DNA of 64,000 nucleotides from Eutypa lata (Eukaryota; Ascomycota; Sordariomycetes; Xylariales; Diatrypaceae). The position numbers were made by a program, and so were the translations under genes. The notes below the pieces were generated by a model. That model saw only the letters and a program-made list of their open reading frames with translations, did not search any database and was not told the DNA's origin. Shown piece by piece: positions 25,090 through 37,838 of this stretch (positions are counted from its first letter, which is position 1; each line of letters starts with the position of its first letter). The stretch covers positions 4,520,130 to 4,584,129 of the forward strand of contig JAKULF010000006.1 of NCBI GenBank assembly GCA_022661535.1, given 5' to 3'.

Positions 25090-27839
25090 TCATGATGGCC
25101 GATTTCCTATTTCCTCCTGTCCGTCTAGTGGGTACATCCAAGTAGGATCTACCCAGGGAATGGACGAATTGAAGAGCCCTATAACATCCATACCGCTAAA
25201 TAACCCATCCCCTACCTGCGAGGTATTGTCGCCCATGGGGAAGTACAACGTATCTGGTAAGAAATTATCCTGGCTGCCAATGGTAGAGCTTTGTGACATC
25301 TAGAAAGTGTTGTTCTTAGCTATTGCTCATATAGTAATCATCTATTATGGAACAGCCTGACTCACCTGTGGTAGATCTAGAGCGGGCTGCAGAAGAGAGT
25401 CTTCCGAGGGCACGAGTTCACTTTCATGTCTCATGTTGGTCATTTCCTGTTGGCCAACAGACGTAGCCTCACCTGTACGAGGTGTATTAGATGGCACACT
25501 TGGACCATCGTTGTTCCTGCAGCTGTTGATGTATTCACGGGCGATATAGGAGAACTCCGTGATGAGAGAACCTGGAAGCCAGCCAGCACTTGCGTACTCA
25601 ATCCTGCTAAAGTGACCCCCTGCTACATCCAGTAGAGCCAGGTTGCTGTTCGTCTCCCGGTGGTTTGGATAGCTTAGAACCAAGTCAAATATCACGAACA
25701 GCGATACCACGGGAATTCCACCAATGAACCTTGCGCAGCCGAACATTAGTACTGGCAAGTCCATCCTCGAAGGTAGGAGAACCACGGAGAGCTGCTTACC
25801 AAAACGGGGTAGAGGGGTCTACGTCAATGAACACTGTTAGCTCCAAGACTGAACGCGAGGCCTCTAATACGACTTTCGTGCTTTCAGCGCGGTCACTGGC
25901 ACTACTAAGCTGGCGTGAACTAGCTGCGAGCTGCAGTCTTGCTCGACATAAACTTAACCTGAAGCTGTTGTATAGAAGATGGGCCCAGACAGAACCCGTC
26001 CTAGAAAGGTAAGTTTCAATATGGTGAATCTTCGATGTATCTCCAGGCCTGTTATTTTCTGGAATCGACATGCGCCAGTTCTCTAGCTCATGTTCAAGTT
26101 GACCGATGACTGCCAGATAATACTCCTCTGGCTTGCTCGTCACGCCGATAGAGAACAACGATGTCATCGCCCTGGAAAGGAGCCGGGCGTATCTTGCGCA
26201 GGATAAAAACCAATCGAATTCGTTGAGTATAGCTTCTGGGATTATCGGAATGGGGACCATAATGTCATGGTCAGAGAACATCTGGTAGACGTTAGCACGC
26301 CCGTCTTGGTCCGGTCGTTGGTCGGGACACATATAGGCTCCCAAAGTGGCGTCAGCAACACGGCATTGACTTACTGAAGTCCTTCCGAAGTGAAAACTGG
26401 AGATCTTATCTAAGGAATAGAGTACCCAAAATGCCTTGTGGTAGCTGGCAGTAGCGCCGTCTGGAAGCTTGGCACCTCGGAAGTTTTGTACCCTCCTCGA
26501 GGCCTCCTGAAGAATAACGTGCTCGATGGACAAGCAGGAAATAGAGAGAGAATATATGGCCATTGTTGTTAGTGCCTGCAGAACCGTGATCGAGTCTACG
26601 AGGGTGAGCATGTCGGGGAGAACAGCTAGAGACGTGGCAAATAGTCTCCATGATTTCCCCTTCCCTGGCTCGAAACTCCCCCCACCACTAATACGGCATC
26701 CAAGAGCAAGTACAGCATGATATAAAGCTAGCCAAGCTTTGTTATGGGACAGTTCGTGAGATAACGTTGGACTCGACGCAGCATCTTCAAATGCTTTCCG
26801 CTCCAGAAAGGGGTGGAGGGGATGAGCACGTTCGAAGTATGCTTCGTAGAAACTAGTTATTATCTGCAAAGAGAAAGGGGAAGAGCCGTAACAACACGTG
26901 CCTGCACTGTAACTCACCTTGGATGTAAGAACTAGCCTCACCGGCACCTAAGACGACGCCATGATCCTCTTTAGTGAGTTGCAGCGACCCGGAGGATGCG
27001 GTATCGTGTCGAGGTAGACGTGACCGAACTATAGACGATATTCTCCCGAGCAATTCATCAACTTTGTTATTTCGCAGTTGTTTTGATATATGTTGGAGTC
27101 TGTTTTCCGAAAAGAATGTCAATCTATAGTTACCGACTGTTGATAATAATTAGTTAGAACAAAAACCAGCATCAGGACACGACGATGTACCAAAGAATTC
27201 ATTTCCCTAGACACATTAGCATGAATGATCAATAATCAGAGGCAAGGAAATCATCGCAACACACCTTAACGGAAAATGGCTTGTTGTCTCTCCGGCCTCC
27301 TTCCGTCCGCGCTTGGGCGAGTATTTTATCAACGTATAGGTCCTGTAGACCATAGGTGGGCTTAGAAAAGTGTTAGAAAATACGGGCTAAAACATATTAT
27401 CTACTGGTCAAACTGTGACTGGACTGACAGCGTTCCCATTTGTAGATGCAATATGTTGCCTTGGTGTTTGAATCGAGTTCGTTGTAAGTTCGATGTTAAC
27501 TATTGGCTATGCGTTAGAAGTCATGAGTTCCGATCGTCTTAAGAATAGTATGGATTTACCGTTAGGCCGTCGCGATGGCTTGATGTGGCTGAAGTGGCAT
27601 TCATCTTTTCGGCGCTGCTCGGGGTATGAGATCGGCACGGAAGTTGGAGCCACTCAAAGGAGACTTACACGACAACTTTGGCAAGGGCCGGGATAACCTA
27701 TGGATATGCATTAATCATTATGGAGGCCCTTTTTCATTATCTTACTATATCGGACAAACCTACCAGAACAGCGAACTTTCCTAGTCTTGCATGTGTCGCA
27801 GGTCCTGAGAGTCCTACGGCCAGTCACTTGATCTTCCAT
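25090..27839 (-). CDS. Zn2Cys6 transcription factor with fungal-specific TF domain
   Basis: Seven exons in transcription order: 27839-27764, 27697-27669, 27614-27560, 27136-26918, 26841-25800, 25729-25366, 25299-25090; 664 aa. The first three short exons build the zinc cluster, Cys 14, 17, 24, 31, 34 and 41 (C-x2-C-x6-C-x6-C-x2-C-x6-C: CDTCKTRKVRC, CQSCRRRKDEC). Then come LTFFSENRLQHISKQL and a Fungal_trans-type region (YFERAHPLHPFLERKAF, LYSLDKISSFHFGR). Between exons 4 and 5 the obvious CAG acceptor gives a stop; the ACGAAG at 26842 restores QAYFERAHP in frame. The 423-nt intron 27137-27559 may hide another small exon (a KRGRKEA-coding stretch near 27300). It is transcribed away from the ABC transporter across a 503-bp gap and probably regulates it; that role is inferred. 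Confidence 0.8.
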
Positions 27840-28342
27840 CTCGGAGGGTAACCTACGTAAGTGGGTTCATGGAAAGTCGACTCTAATTTCGGAAATGAAG
27901 TAAAAAGTTATACAGCGAAGTGAACTGAAAAGTTGCCAACAGAGTTCGGGTCTCGGTCGTTAGCTTGTTGTCGTCATGGGCCCCTATCAGCCTCAACTAA
28001 CCCCATTAGGCATGTCGGCTCCGAGACCAATAGGAAACATATGACAATGATCTGTACCTCTAGCATAATATTGATAGAAAATCGGCGAAGCCTACACGCC
28101 TTGTTTTTCATACAGAGGAAGACTAAGAGGTCAGCTCCGAGGTTCGGTATGCTGCTCGGGTATGACGACATGAATGAATTTTTCATTGTTTTGGTCAGTT
28201 TGGAAATGTGATCAACCATGGCTAGTATAAGGGGACTGAAGGGGAACATGGCGGTTCCTATATATATATGTATACGATGCCACCTGCTATTTTTCTTACC
28301 CAAGCAATTGTTGACATTCTCTTCTAGTGATCATTACCTGCC
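27840..28342. promoter_or_regulatory. Shared divergent promoter of regulator and ABC transporter
   Basis: A 503-bp gap between two start codons facing away from each other. It contains CCGAGGTTCGG at 28137-28147, an everted CCG-N5-CGG pair of the sort bound by Zn2Cys6 dimers, and TATATATATG near 28260, about 80 bases before the transporter ATG. The palindromic TCCGCGGA of yeast PDR sites was not seen. Site assignment is by pattern only. Confidence 0.45.
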
Positions 28343-31300
28343 ATGTCGAACCAATTCCAGAGGGAGCTCGATACCTCAGCTAATCCGACATCTAAACCAG
28401 TAGCCATGGAAAGTTCAGGATCGCTTGAAGAAGACTCTGACGTGGCTTACCGAGTTTCATCAAGGGCTGATGATGAACGGGTGGCACAGCTTGCTAGGAG
28501 TTTTAGCCATACAGCTGCTAGGTCGTCAGCGACGCAAGGCCTCAATCCATTTCTATGTCCAACACCTTCGCTAGACCCCAATTCTGCCCAGTTCGACCCA
28601 AGGCATTGGGCAAGAACCCTCCTTCACGCATTCTCGCAGGAACCCGACCAGTACCCCCGTCAACCCCTCGGCGTCTCGTGGCGATATCTTGGCGTTCATG
28701 GGTTTGGCAGAGACACCGACTACCAGAAGGATGTATTGAATGTGCTCTGGCGAGCGCCACTGATCGTTAGAGAGTCAATATCACACCGGCAGCGAAAGAT
28801 TCAGATCCTCAATGAATTTGATGGTCTGGTCAAGAGCGGAGAAATGCTTCTAGTTCTGGGACGTCCTGGGAGGTAAGAAGTTGCCCTCATGCCCTATTTC
28901 TCGACTGACCAGAGCTAACATCGAAGTGAAGTGGAGTTTCTACCCTACTCAAGACAATCGCTGGTCAGGTTCAAGGACTCCATCTTGACTCCCAATCAAT
29001 GTTAAGCTATCAAGGTAAGCCCCCAAAGGATGACTTGGGGACAACATGGTAACGGAAATTATCTAGGAGTCCCTTGGGACGTCATGCACAGCCGGTTTCG
29101 TGGCGAAGCCATCTATCAAGCGGAGACCGATATTCATTTCCCTCAATTGACCGTAGGCCAGACACTCCTTTTCGCTGCGCTCGGGAGGACTCCGAAGAAC
29201 CGACTCGGTGACATTAGTCGCCAGGAATACGCTCGGAATCTTAGGGATGTTGTCATGGCAGTATTCGGTATCTCCCATACCATCAATACGAAGGTTGGAA
29301 ACGACTTCATCCGAGGCGTTAGCGGCGGTGAGCGCAAGCGTGTTAGTATTGCCGAGATAATGCTCAGTCAGAGTTCCATACAATGCTGGGATAACAGCAC
29401 CCGAGGCTTGGACAGTGCAACAGCTCTCGAATTTGCGAAGACACTCAGACTATCTACAGAACTAGGAGATACAACTGCCATTGTGGCCATGTATCAAGCC
29501 TCCCAGCCTGCATACGACGTAAGTGTACCAAAGGTAGACCTCCCTTCTTGGTACGTTGCCTTCTAAACTGTTGTTTGCAGATATTCGATAAAGTCGCGGT
29601 ATTGTACAAAGGCAGACAGATCTACTTTGGACCAACAGGCCAGGCGAAAAAATATTTTACTGATCTCGGCTATCACTGCCCGGATCGTCAGACAACCGCA
29701 GACTTCCTCACTGCGATGACAAATCCAGAAGAACGGATCGTCCAACCAGGCCATGAGAAGACCGTACCGCGAACTCCCGATGAGTTTGCTAGTGCATGGA
29801 AGTTTAGCCAAGAGAGGGAGCAGCTGATTAGGGATATAGCAGCATTTGAGAACGGATCTCCTATCAAAGGCCCGGAGTATGAGAATCTCAAGGCAGCTCA
29901 ACAATCGAGACAAGCTTCGTTGACGTGAGTTATAATGCCCCAAACCTAGATTACTTGTGTGTATCATCCATACTGAACCTCATGAAGGAGACGCAAATCA
30001 CCCTACACTCTCTCTATCCCGTTGCAGGTTCAACTTTGCATGACTCGTGGTTTCCAGCGACTTCGAGGAGACATGACATATTTCAGCGTGACCGTTGCAG
30101 CGAACTTGGTCGTTGCCCTCGCACTTGGCAGTTGCTATTACGATCTCGCCCCCACGGCGGAAACTCTCAACACCAAATGCATATTGCTATATTTTGCTAT
30201 CCTTTTCAATGCCCTCAGTAGCGCTTTAGAGGTATGTGGTCATTGGCGTTCGAGTGCTGCACACATAATTAACCATGGACGAACTCACAGATCTTCTCGC
30301 TCTATTCTCAGCGCCCCATCGTTGAAAAGCATTACCGTTACGCCTTGTACCACCCATTCTCTGAAGCGGTATCCTCTATCATCTGCGACCTTCCGAGCAA
30401 GATTCTCTCGTCAATTGCCTTCAATATCCCGCTGTACTTCATGACAAACTTACGCCGAGAGACAGGCCCCGTGTTTATATTCTTGCTATTCGGATTCACC
30501 TGCACATTCACCATGTCAATGATTCTACGCACTATAGGCCAGGCATCCCGTACCATACAACAGGCTCTAACACCCGCTGCTCTCTTCGTTCTTGGTCTTG
30601 TGATCTATACTGGATTCGTTCTACCAACGAGAAGCATGCAAGGTTGGCTCCGCTGGATCAACTACATCGACCCAATCGCGTATGCGTATGAGAGTCTTGT
30701 TGCCAACGAATTTTCTGGTCGTAGTTTCCCCTGTACGCAATTCATACCCATGGGGCCACCTTATATGGATGCTCCTCCATCCGAAAGGGCGTGCGCGGTG
30801 TCTGGTGCTCTTCCTGGCCAAGACTTCGTAGACGGAAATTTCTACATTAATAACCTCTACGGTTACTACCGTTCTCATTTATGGAGGTATGACTATTACC
30901 TGATTATCATTCATTTACTCATCTCTAACGATATATTGATAGGAATTTTGGCATCCTCATCGTCTTCATCGTGTTCTTTTTGGCTGTCTATATGCTTGCG
31001 GCTGAGTACTTATCACTCGATCCCAGTAAAGGCGAAATCCTGGTCTTCCGTCGTGGACATACTCCGAAGCCACGGAAAGCCGTTTCTAGCGACGAGGAAT
31101 CCGGAGAATCCGGTGAAGGCGGTCCAGATACCGCAGTAGTAAACGAGTCTCGTGGATCAGACACTACAGTTGAACACTCGATCGAGATACAAAAGTCTGA
31201 GTCTATTTTCCACTGGAATGATGTCTGCTACGATATTTCTATCAAAGGCGAACCTAGAAGGATATTGGATCACGTTGATGGTTGGGTGAAACCTGGCACT

Positions 31301-33379
31301 TTGACAGCATTGATGGTAAGACAAGTTATTAGCCAAACATGAACTTTCTGACTAGTTTTTAGGGCGCAACAGGAGCCGGGAAGACTACCCTCCTAGATGT
31401 GCTGGCGGACCGAGTCACAGTAGGTGTGGTCACTGGAGATATTCTTGTGAACGGCCAGGCCCGACATAAATCTTTCCAGAGACAGACTGGGTATGTGCAA
31501 CAACAGGACATTCACCTTGAGACAGCAACTGTGCGAGAGGCACTACGATTTAGTGCTGAACTCCGACAGCCCTCGACAACACCATTGAAAGATAAACACT
31601 CCTATGTGGAGGAGGTGATTCAATTATTGGGCATGGATGCTTACGCGGAAGCCATAATCGGTGTTCCCGGCGAAGGTATACTAACACCCTATGTATCTCT
31701 AACCGTACTTCTCGGACTAACAACTATCACTTTGTAGGTTTGAATACAGAACAACGGAAGCGGCTCACAATAGGTGTGGAGCTTGCAGCCAAACCGGACT
31801 TGTTGCTGTTTCTAGACGAGCCAACCTCCGGCCTCGACAGTCAGACGTCTTGGTCGATAATCACTCTGATTAGGAAGTTGTCCAACAATGGACAAGCCAT
31901 CTTATGTACCATCCATCAACCCTCAGCTATGTTATTTCAACAATTTGACAGGCTGCTGCTACTTGCCAAGGGTGGAAAGACAGTCTACTTCGGCGATATC
32001 GGAACGAACAGCAAGACACTAAACGGCTACTTCGAGAAGCATGGAGCTACGCCATGCGGGAATGCTGAGAATCCTGCCGAGTGGATGTTGAAGGTTATCG
32101 GTGCTGCACCGGGAGCTCGGACACACCAGGACTGGGCTGAGAATTGGCGCAATAGTAGCGAGTACAAGAAGGTGCAATCGGAGCTTGATACACTCAAGCA
32201 ACGGCAATCCTCGACACCTAACTCGGGAAGTGAAGTGGATATGACCTCTTCTTATGCCGCACCATTTCATCTTCAGTTCATCATTTGCGCTAAGAGGGTA
32301 TTTCAACAGTACTGGCGTAGCCCATCTTATATTTACGCGAAGTTGATTCTTTGCGGTGGTTTGGTATGTATTCAAGAAGAATGATGATATGTGTATTCGG
32401 ACTAACTGGTGTTGCAGAGCCTGTTTATTGGATTATCCTTCTACCAATCCGAGTTGTCGATCTCTGGCGTTCAGAACCAGATGTTCTCAACATTCATGTT
32501 GCTGGTCATTTTCGCCTTTCTCGTTTACCAGACCATGCCACATTTCATCATCCAGCGACAGCAGTACGAAGGTCGTGAACGTGCGTCCCGGGCGTATTCT
32601 TGGCAGGCCTTCATACTGTCCAATATCGTGGTCGAGCTGCCATGGAGCACTCTGGCTTGTCTCCTGGTATTCTTCCCATTCTATTATCTCGTCGGCATGA
32701 ACAAGAACGGGGTCCCTACCGATACAGTTACCGAGCGTGGTGGATTCATGTTCCTGATTACTTGGACATTTATGATATTCCAGTCTACTTTTGCACATAT
32801 GTGTATTGCTGGTGTCAACACTTCTGAAGAGGGGGCTGTACTATCGCTTCTCATGTTTGCACTGTCCCTGATCTTTTGCGGGTAAGTCACTAAGTTGCTA
32901 ATCAACCGAGTTTCAATGTCATGCATAAAGCTAACTCGGGCAATAGCGTAGTAGTTCCGTACTCAAGCCTTCCAGGGTTTTGGACGTTCATGTATCGGGT
33001 ATCGCCAATCACATACATTGTCAAGGCTATGCTATCTACCGGCGTTGGTCGCCACGATGTACGATGCTCTGAGTTGGAACTTATTCTTTTTCAGCCTCCA
33101 GCAGGCCAAACTTGCGGCGAGTACTTGATGTCTTTCCCCGTGGGTTCGCTATACAACCCAACTGCGACATCGAACTGCCAATACTGTCCCATGGAAAGCA
33201 CTGACCAGTTTTTGGAGTCTGTTGGTATTTACTACGATGAAAGATTTCGTGACTATGGCTTGATCTGGGCTTACATTGTCTTCAATATCTGTGCCACATT
33301 CGTTCTATACTGGCTCGCTAGGGTCCCTAAGAAGATGGATTGGAGGAGCCTCTTTCATATGGCAACCAAAGATGTTTAG
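28343..33379 (+). CDS. Full-size PDR-type (ABC-G) multidrug transporter
   Basis: Eleven exons: 28343-28872, 28932-29014, 29067-29518, 29581-29924, 29988-30231, 30291-30886, 30943-31315, 31363-31675, 31738-32363, 32418-32881, 32947-33379; 1485 aa, typical size. Order is NBD1-TMD1-NBD2-TMD2, as in plasma-membrane drug pumps. NBD1: Walker A GRPGSGVST (residues 173-181), signature [13 protein letters not shown], Walker [14 protein letters not shown]2: Walker [13 protein letters not shown], degenerate signature [15 protein letters not shown], Walker [13 protein letters not shown]. The asymmetric degeneration is normal for the fungal PDR family. Cys-rich extracellular loops precede each C-terminal membrane segment (PCTQFIP..., TSNCQYCP). 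Every phase agrees, so the gene looks intact. All ten introns are 47-65 nt. The adjacent divergent Zn2Cys6 gene suggests local control; substrate unknown. Confidence 0.95.
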
Positions 33380-34510
33380 AGGTGCATGCGTGGAAGCATT
33401 GTTGAAACTTCTTCTCCTTTAACCCTTTCTTTCTACCAGACATTCATTTTGATATCACTAGGCCGAGAAATTCCCATTACTTTTTAACTAATACTGTTTT
33501 TATTCGTTATCATTTGTGTTTAATAAGGCTAGAAGAGAGTTAGATAGACCGTCTTTATTACCGAACTATTTAGACTACCCGCGGGGTTTGAAAGGGAATA
33601 ATATAATAGAGGCATTGCGCCACCTCGGACAGATAAAGACTGCCCACTGCTGTGTTTGGTTATAAGATGAAGATGTTCTAGATATATGATTGATTAGAGG
33701 GTAGGTAAAAACAGTCATACATACGTACAGAGAGCTACAGTAGTAGAATACCACCTACTCTATGCGTATCTCTTAACGCTTCACAGCCCCTATGCTGCCT
33801 GGTCAATGCTGAAGGTGGGGTGCTGGTGGGGTAAGTCAGGGGTAAGGAGGTAAGCACTTGTCGTTTGGCGTATGATTGCGTTGAAATGTTTCCACGAATA
33901 GCCCTACTTCATGAATAAGTTCGAGAAGTCACCATTAGTTATGACTAGGGGGCGCAACTCCTGTTCGGCTGGTAATTTATTCTGTGGTGCTTGAGTGAAT
34001 GAACAAGACGATAAAAAAAGCCAACATGGATGCCCGATCTCAGTACCTGGCGGTGTGCTAGGCAGACATTGGCAGAGATGGTCGCCAAAATCAATTCAAT
34101 GGTTTCGATCGCACGATACGTATGCGTTGTCCCAGGCGCGAGCCCTCCCACATCGCCGCTAATACATCGCTAATATATCTCTCATCTTTGACACGTTTTA
34201 CTAGCCTTATTACTGCATCGAAACCCCCCTCAAGTTCAGTAGGACTACTCAGAGTCCCCGGCGACTCGAAAAGCGTGTTAATGCCAAGTTAACTTACGAG
34301 GATTCGACACAACAATCACCTTAGGATGTAAAAAGATTGTAGCACCAGATTAGCGATGACATCATTCTAGTAATTGGAGGATGACAACAACTGCCGAGTC
34401 ATTTTGGAGGGGAACACTCAGATGCAGCGTTGACAGATGCCACGAGGCAACGCTAAAAACGGCTGCTTTGGAGGAGTTCATATACATGTGAATGCTATCT
34501 AACCTAACAT
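33380..34510. other. Intergenic region, no gene seen
   Basis: AT-leaning 3' flank of two convergent genes. T-rich stretches near 33480 may belong to the transporter's 3' UTR. No supported open frame. Confidence 0.6.
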
Positions 34511-35328
34511 CTACGCATCCTTCTTGCCAGCCGCCCTCTCCAGTGTCTTGACACGAGCAAACACACTCATAGTCTCCACCGCAGTCAAGTAAACAATGTA
34601 TCCGGGGATAACAATCCAGAAGCCATTGAACAGCAGATAGTATGCCCAGTAGTAGATTCTCTCCGGTCTACAGTAGACCACATCGTATACAATCTCATCG
34701 AATGAGCACATCGACAGGTACAGCACATCTCCATAGATCTGGCCTACACTGATAATAATCTTAAGCGGATGCTGAGCTGGATGGTCTGTCATGATGCAGT
34801 ATACGGTATAGAAGGATAGCGGTCCCCAGAGAAATGCCGTGACAGACTCCATGCATACCACGAAGGCATCTTGGGTTAGGTATCGAGAGTCGGAGAGAGA
34901 GTATTCCTTCCACAGCTGTCCAAATATATCGCCCCGGCTGACCATGTCTGGTGAGTTGACGCAAAAGTAGCCTAGCGAGTCCGGAGATGTCAACGCGGTT
35001 CTCAATATCAACATGTGATATTATTTATATGTTAGTTCTTTATGAATTAAAAATCATTCCTACCTTCGAAGAACAAGTGAATAAATCCACAAAGGGAGAA
35101 CCACATGGTGAGCGCGATCCTGTCCGTCGAGAGCTTTGGGCGCGCGAGCTGCGTGATGAAATATGTGGTCGAAAGAATGACGGAGGTTGCCAAGGCGAAG
35201 TAGGCAAGCAGTTCTGGCGTGGGGGTCGTGTTGGCCGCATACGTAGGTATAGCTATGCCCAGGGGATAGTAAGGGTGAGCAACGGGTTCAGCAGATGCAC
35301 TGCCGGGCTCAAGAATAGTTTGGTCCAT
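34511..35328 (-). CDS. Emopamil-binding protein-like (EXPERA domain) membrane protein
   Basis: Exon 1 35328-35064, intron 35063-34972 (GTAGGA, branch CTAAC, acceptor TAG, phase 1), exon 2 34971-34511; 241 aa. The join gives FIHLFFEGYF, the hallmark of the EBP family. Other family marks: HPYYPLGIAIPTY near the start, FGQLWKEYSLSDSRYL, CMESVTAFLWGPLSF, HPLKIIISVGQIYGDVLY. The conserved His and Glu of IHLFFEG and the Glu of CMESVT match the catalytic positions of sterol delta8-delta7 isomerase. Four membrane helices are expected, in the ER. Whether it acts on sterols or in secondary metabolism is open; no cyclase, PKS or NRPS gene is nearby. I chose the second Met (MDQTILEP); an in-frame Met lies 21 codons upstream. 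Confidence 0.88.
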
Positions 35329-36618
35329 GGTTAGAAACGGGGTGATGAGGAATAGTTTGTAAATGATGGGTGCTGAATGAGAATTTCTCAAATCTGAATT
35401 GGGTGGTATTCAGCCTTTTAATACTGGTAGTTAATTATACGAAGGTAGGTAGTTTATCAACCCACGATAACTGGTTGGCCAGCCGTGAAGGAATATCCGC
35501 GGGGACCGGATTGACGTTGTGATAGGCTTGGTGGGTACTGCCATGACCCGGGAAACGACGTCCCGTGTCGTATCATCACAGCTTCGCAGGTAGTCTAGGT
35601 AACTACTTCGTAAGTACTTTGTATAATGCAGGTAAAAGTGGGTCAACGAACCGCTCCACGGCCTTTGTTCCGAAAAGGTTTATTTTTTTAAATTAATACT
35701 GAAATATTACGTATATAGATATTAGGATTTTGTCAGCAGCTGGGAGGTTAAGATGTATTGTCAGAGTGGTTGCATTGTTCCCTAAGGAGTTGAAGGAGTT
35801 TAAAGTGCTCTGAGGACCTACTCTAAGGTATCAATGGCAAGGTATAGTGGCAGGCTATATCTAGCCACGGATTTCCTACTCAGATACGAATACAGAACCA
35901 AGCTTCCTAGCAAGATCTGGAATACCCCTACACGGTGAAGAATTATTGTATTAAAATATGTGAAAACATGCCATCTAGCTGAGGCAGCCCCCCCGAAGTG
36001 CAAATAGTTCCAAAGATGCTAGTGGCAGTCAAGGTGTAGCCAGGTGGTGGTGCTGGGTGGCAGGCGATTGCGTAATAGCCTGGGAGGCACAGCAGGGACA
36101 GCAAAGCTCTAATAATACACACGTGGTTTAACATGTGCATTACACCAACTCAACCTAGTCCATATCTAAATCACATTCGTCCTTTGATTTTGCGACGTAT
36201 TTTGAATATACATGGACCAAACCACTATATTTAGTGTGGGGGGCGTCACATTTCTCTGTGTAGGACATTCCAAGCAAACTCTAACTAAGTACCGTATTGG
36301 GGATCATGTCCTAAGTTCCTCAAATATTCACACAATGTTGTCAATCCGATGCCTATCGACTCAGATATTATTAGTAATGTTTATGACATCTATGGTAGCG
36401 TTATTCTATGAGCCTTTGCCCTCTCCCGACATGCGACTGACGATTGCCGTAGTACTGGAGGAGGAGCCCATAGATCCCGGCTTGCTAAGCCACGGGCCTC
36501 GTGAAGCAGGTGTCAACTCCGCAAAAGCTGATTGACTGTGGTCTCGACTATTCTTATTGTCGGAGACTTGGTAAGCAACTAATGTCGAGTGAGGGCGTTG
36601 CCGGCTGAAGAGAGAGGA
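35329..36618. other. Intergenic or decayed region, no gene recognised
   Basis: Several short frames (plus 36212-36535; minus 35818-36003 and 35943-36140) have hydrophobic stretches but no motif I recognise, and I could not join them with splice sites in frame. They may be decayed membrane-protein exons. Confidence 0.4.
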
Positions 36619-37186
36619 CTAGCTTGGGTACTTAGAAGCGCGGGTGACGAGCTGTTGGATGGATGGTGCACATAAAGCGATAATAGCTACAAGTGCCTCA
36701 AGCATGATAAAACATGCAAAGGAGAGGAAGGCCGAGCTGAGATGGCATGTTAGCCGCGTCTGTGGGAATTCTTCTAGGATGGCTAGTTACTTACCAGTAT
36801 CTAAAAGTGGTCGTATAGTACCATGGTGTGTGGTGGATGCAAGTGCCCGGAATTGAAGAATATATAATCTTCTGAATCGGATTGCAGAACAGCCAGGACG
36901 TTAGGGCTGTGACGATACACCAGGCGATCACAAAAACATCAACAACTCGCAGCTTCATCCCACTGTACCTGTAGGAATATAAGCTATAATAAGCGTCCAA
37001 AACGTAACGTTTGGGCGCCCGATCTTTTACCGAATCCAAGAGTACCAGTGAAATGTAGGGATGTATCATGAGCAGGGTGATTTTGATAGTAGGGGCCAGG
37101 GTAGAGACCGGTTTGTGGTCGTCAAAGGAGCTAACGTCGTCCCCTAATCTACCCAGGTAGACACATATAGGTAACCTGAATTCCAT
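36619..37186 (-). CDS. Putative short multi-pass membrane protein, PTH11/rhodopsin-like, possibly degenerate
   Basis: Two exons fit in frame: 37186-36795 and 36736-36619, with intron GTAAGT..CTCAG and a perfect GGCTAAC branch; 169 aa if it begins at the ATG used here. The stretch VVDVFVIAWCIVTALTSWLF, then CNPIQK and SIPGTCI, resembles the fourth-fifth helix region of fungal rhodopsin/PTH11-type integral membrane proteins (F-x-C-x-P ... P-G-T-C-I). A further helix SAFLSFACFIMLEALVAIIA follows at once, so about 80 residues usual in that family between these points are absent. The 5' part is unclear and could start elsewhere. Either a shortened fast-evolving gene or a remnant. Confidence 0.35.
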
Positions 37187-37838
37187 GTGAGTGTCTGAGA
37201 CATATCATATTGATCGGCAGGTACGTACTGCCATACGCATGCTATGCCGCACAATTGCATATGTACTTACTACCCTGGCCTCCAATAAGCATCGACCATA
37301 AAAATAAGATCAGAGGTATCATCTCAACTGGATGAACCCCGCTTTGTTCAGCAGGGGGCTCCGTCTCTACTTGCCCACTTGTGCGCAATCCCTTTCGTGG
37401 AACACTCAGCCCACCTCGGCACCCGAAGTCATGGGTTGCTCAACATCTGAACCGGTTAGGTATGCACAACGGTCCTACCTCGAATGCGTAAAATTAATTC
37501 GCACCTGAGTAGTAACAACCCACCAAGTGATTGCTATATGTTTCTATTGTGTAAGGCTTAGTTATTATATGGCATGAGATGATCGAGCAACACCGGCAGG
37601 AATCTTATGATGGACTTGATACGAATGAAAATTATTGTATACTGTCCGGCTTTCAGACACTTGGTCCTCTCGCACTTGTCGCGGCAAGTTTTGAAGTGTT
37701 CTTAGGTGAAAGTAATGAAATGAAATGAAATGTCACAATCACCCTCAAATTTCGCGCATTGCTACGAAATAAGGCTTGAAGACAATAGTACAATTAGACA
37801 AGCAAGATAAAATTTCTCCACAATACCTATTGTAGAGT
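37187..37838. other. Intergenic region, nothing recognised
   Basis: AT-leaning spacer; a short GAAAT repeat near 37720. No gene supported. Confidence 0.55.

Noticed and set aside
26842..26947. Apparent frameshift in the minus-strand Zn2Cys6 gene
   Set aside because: The CAG acceptor leads to a stop, but an ACGAAG acceptor a few bases on restores QAYFERAHP in the correct phase, so no mutation is needed.
34511..35328. Biosynthetic gene cluster around the emopamil-binding-like gene
   Set aside because: No polyketide synthase, peptide synthetase, terpene cyclase, prenyltransferase or P450 is visible within the window.
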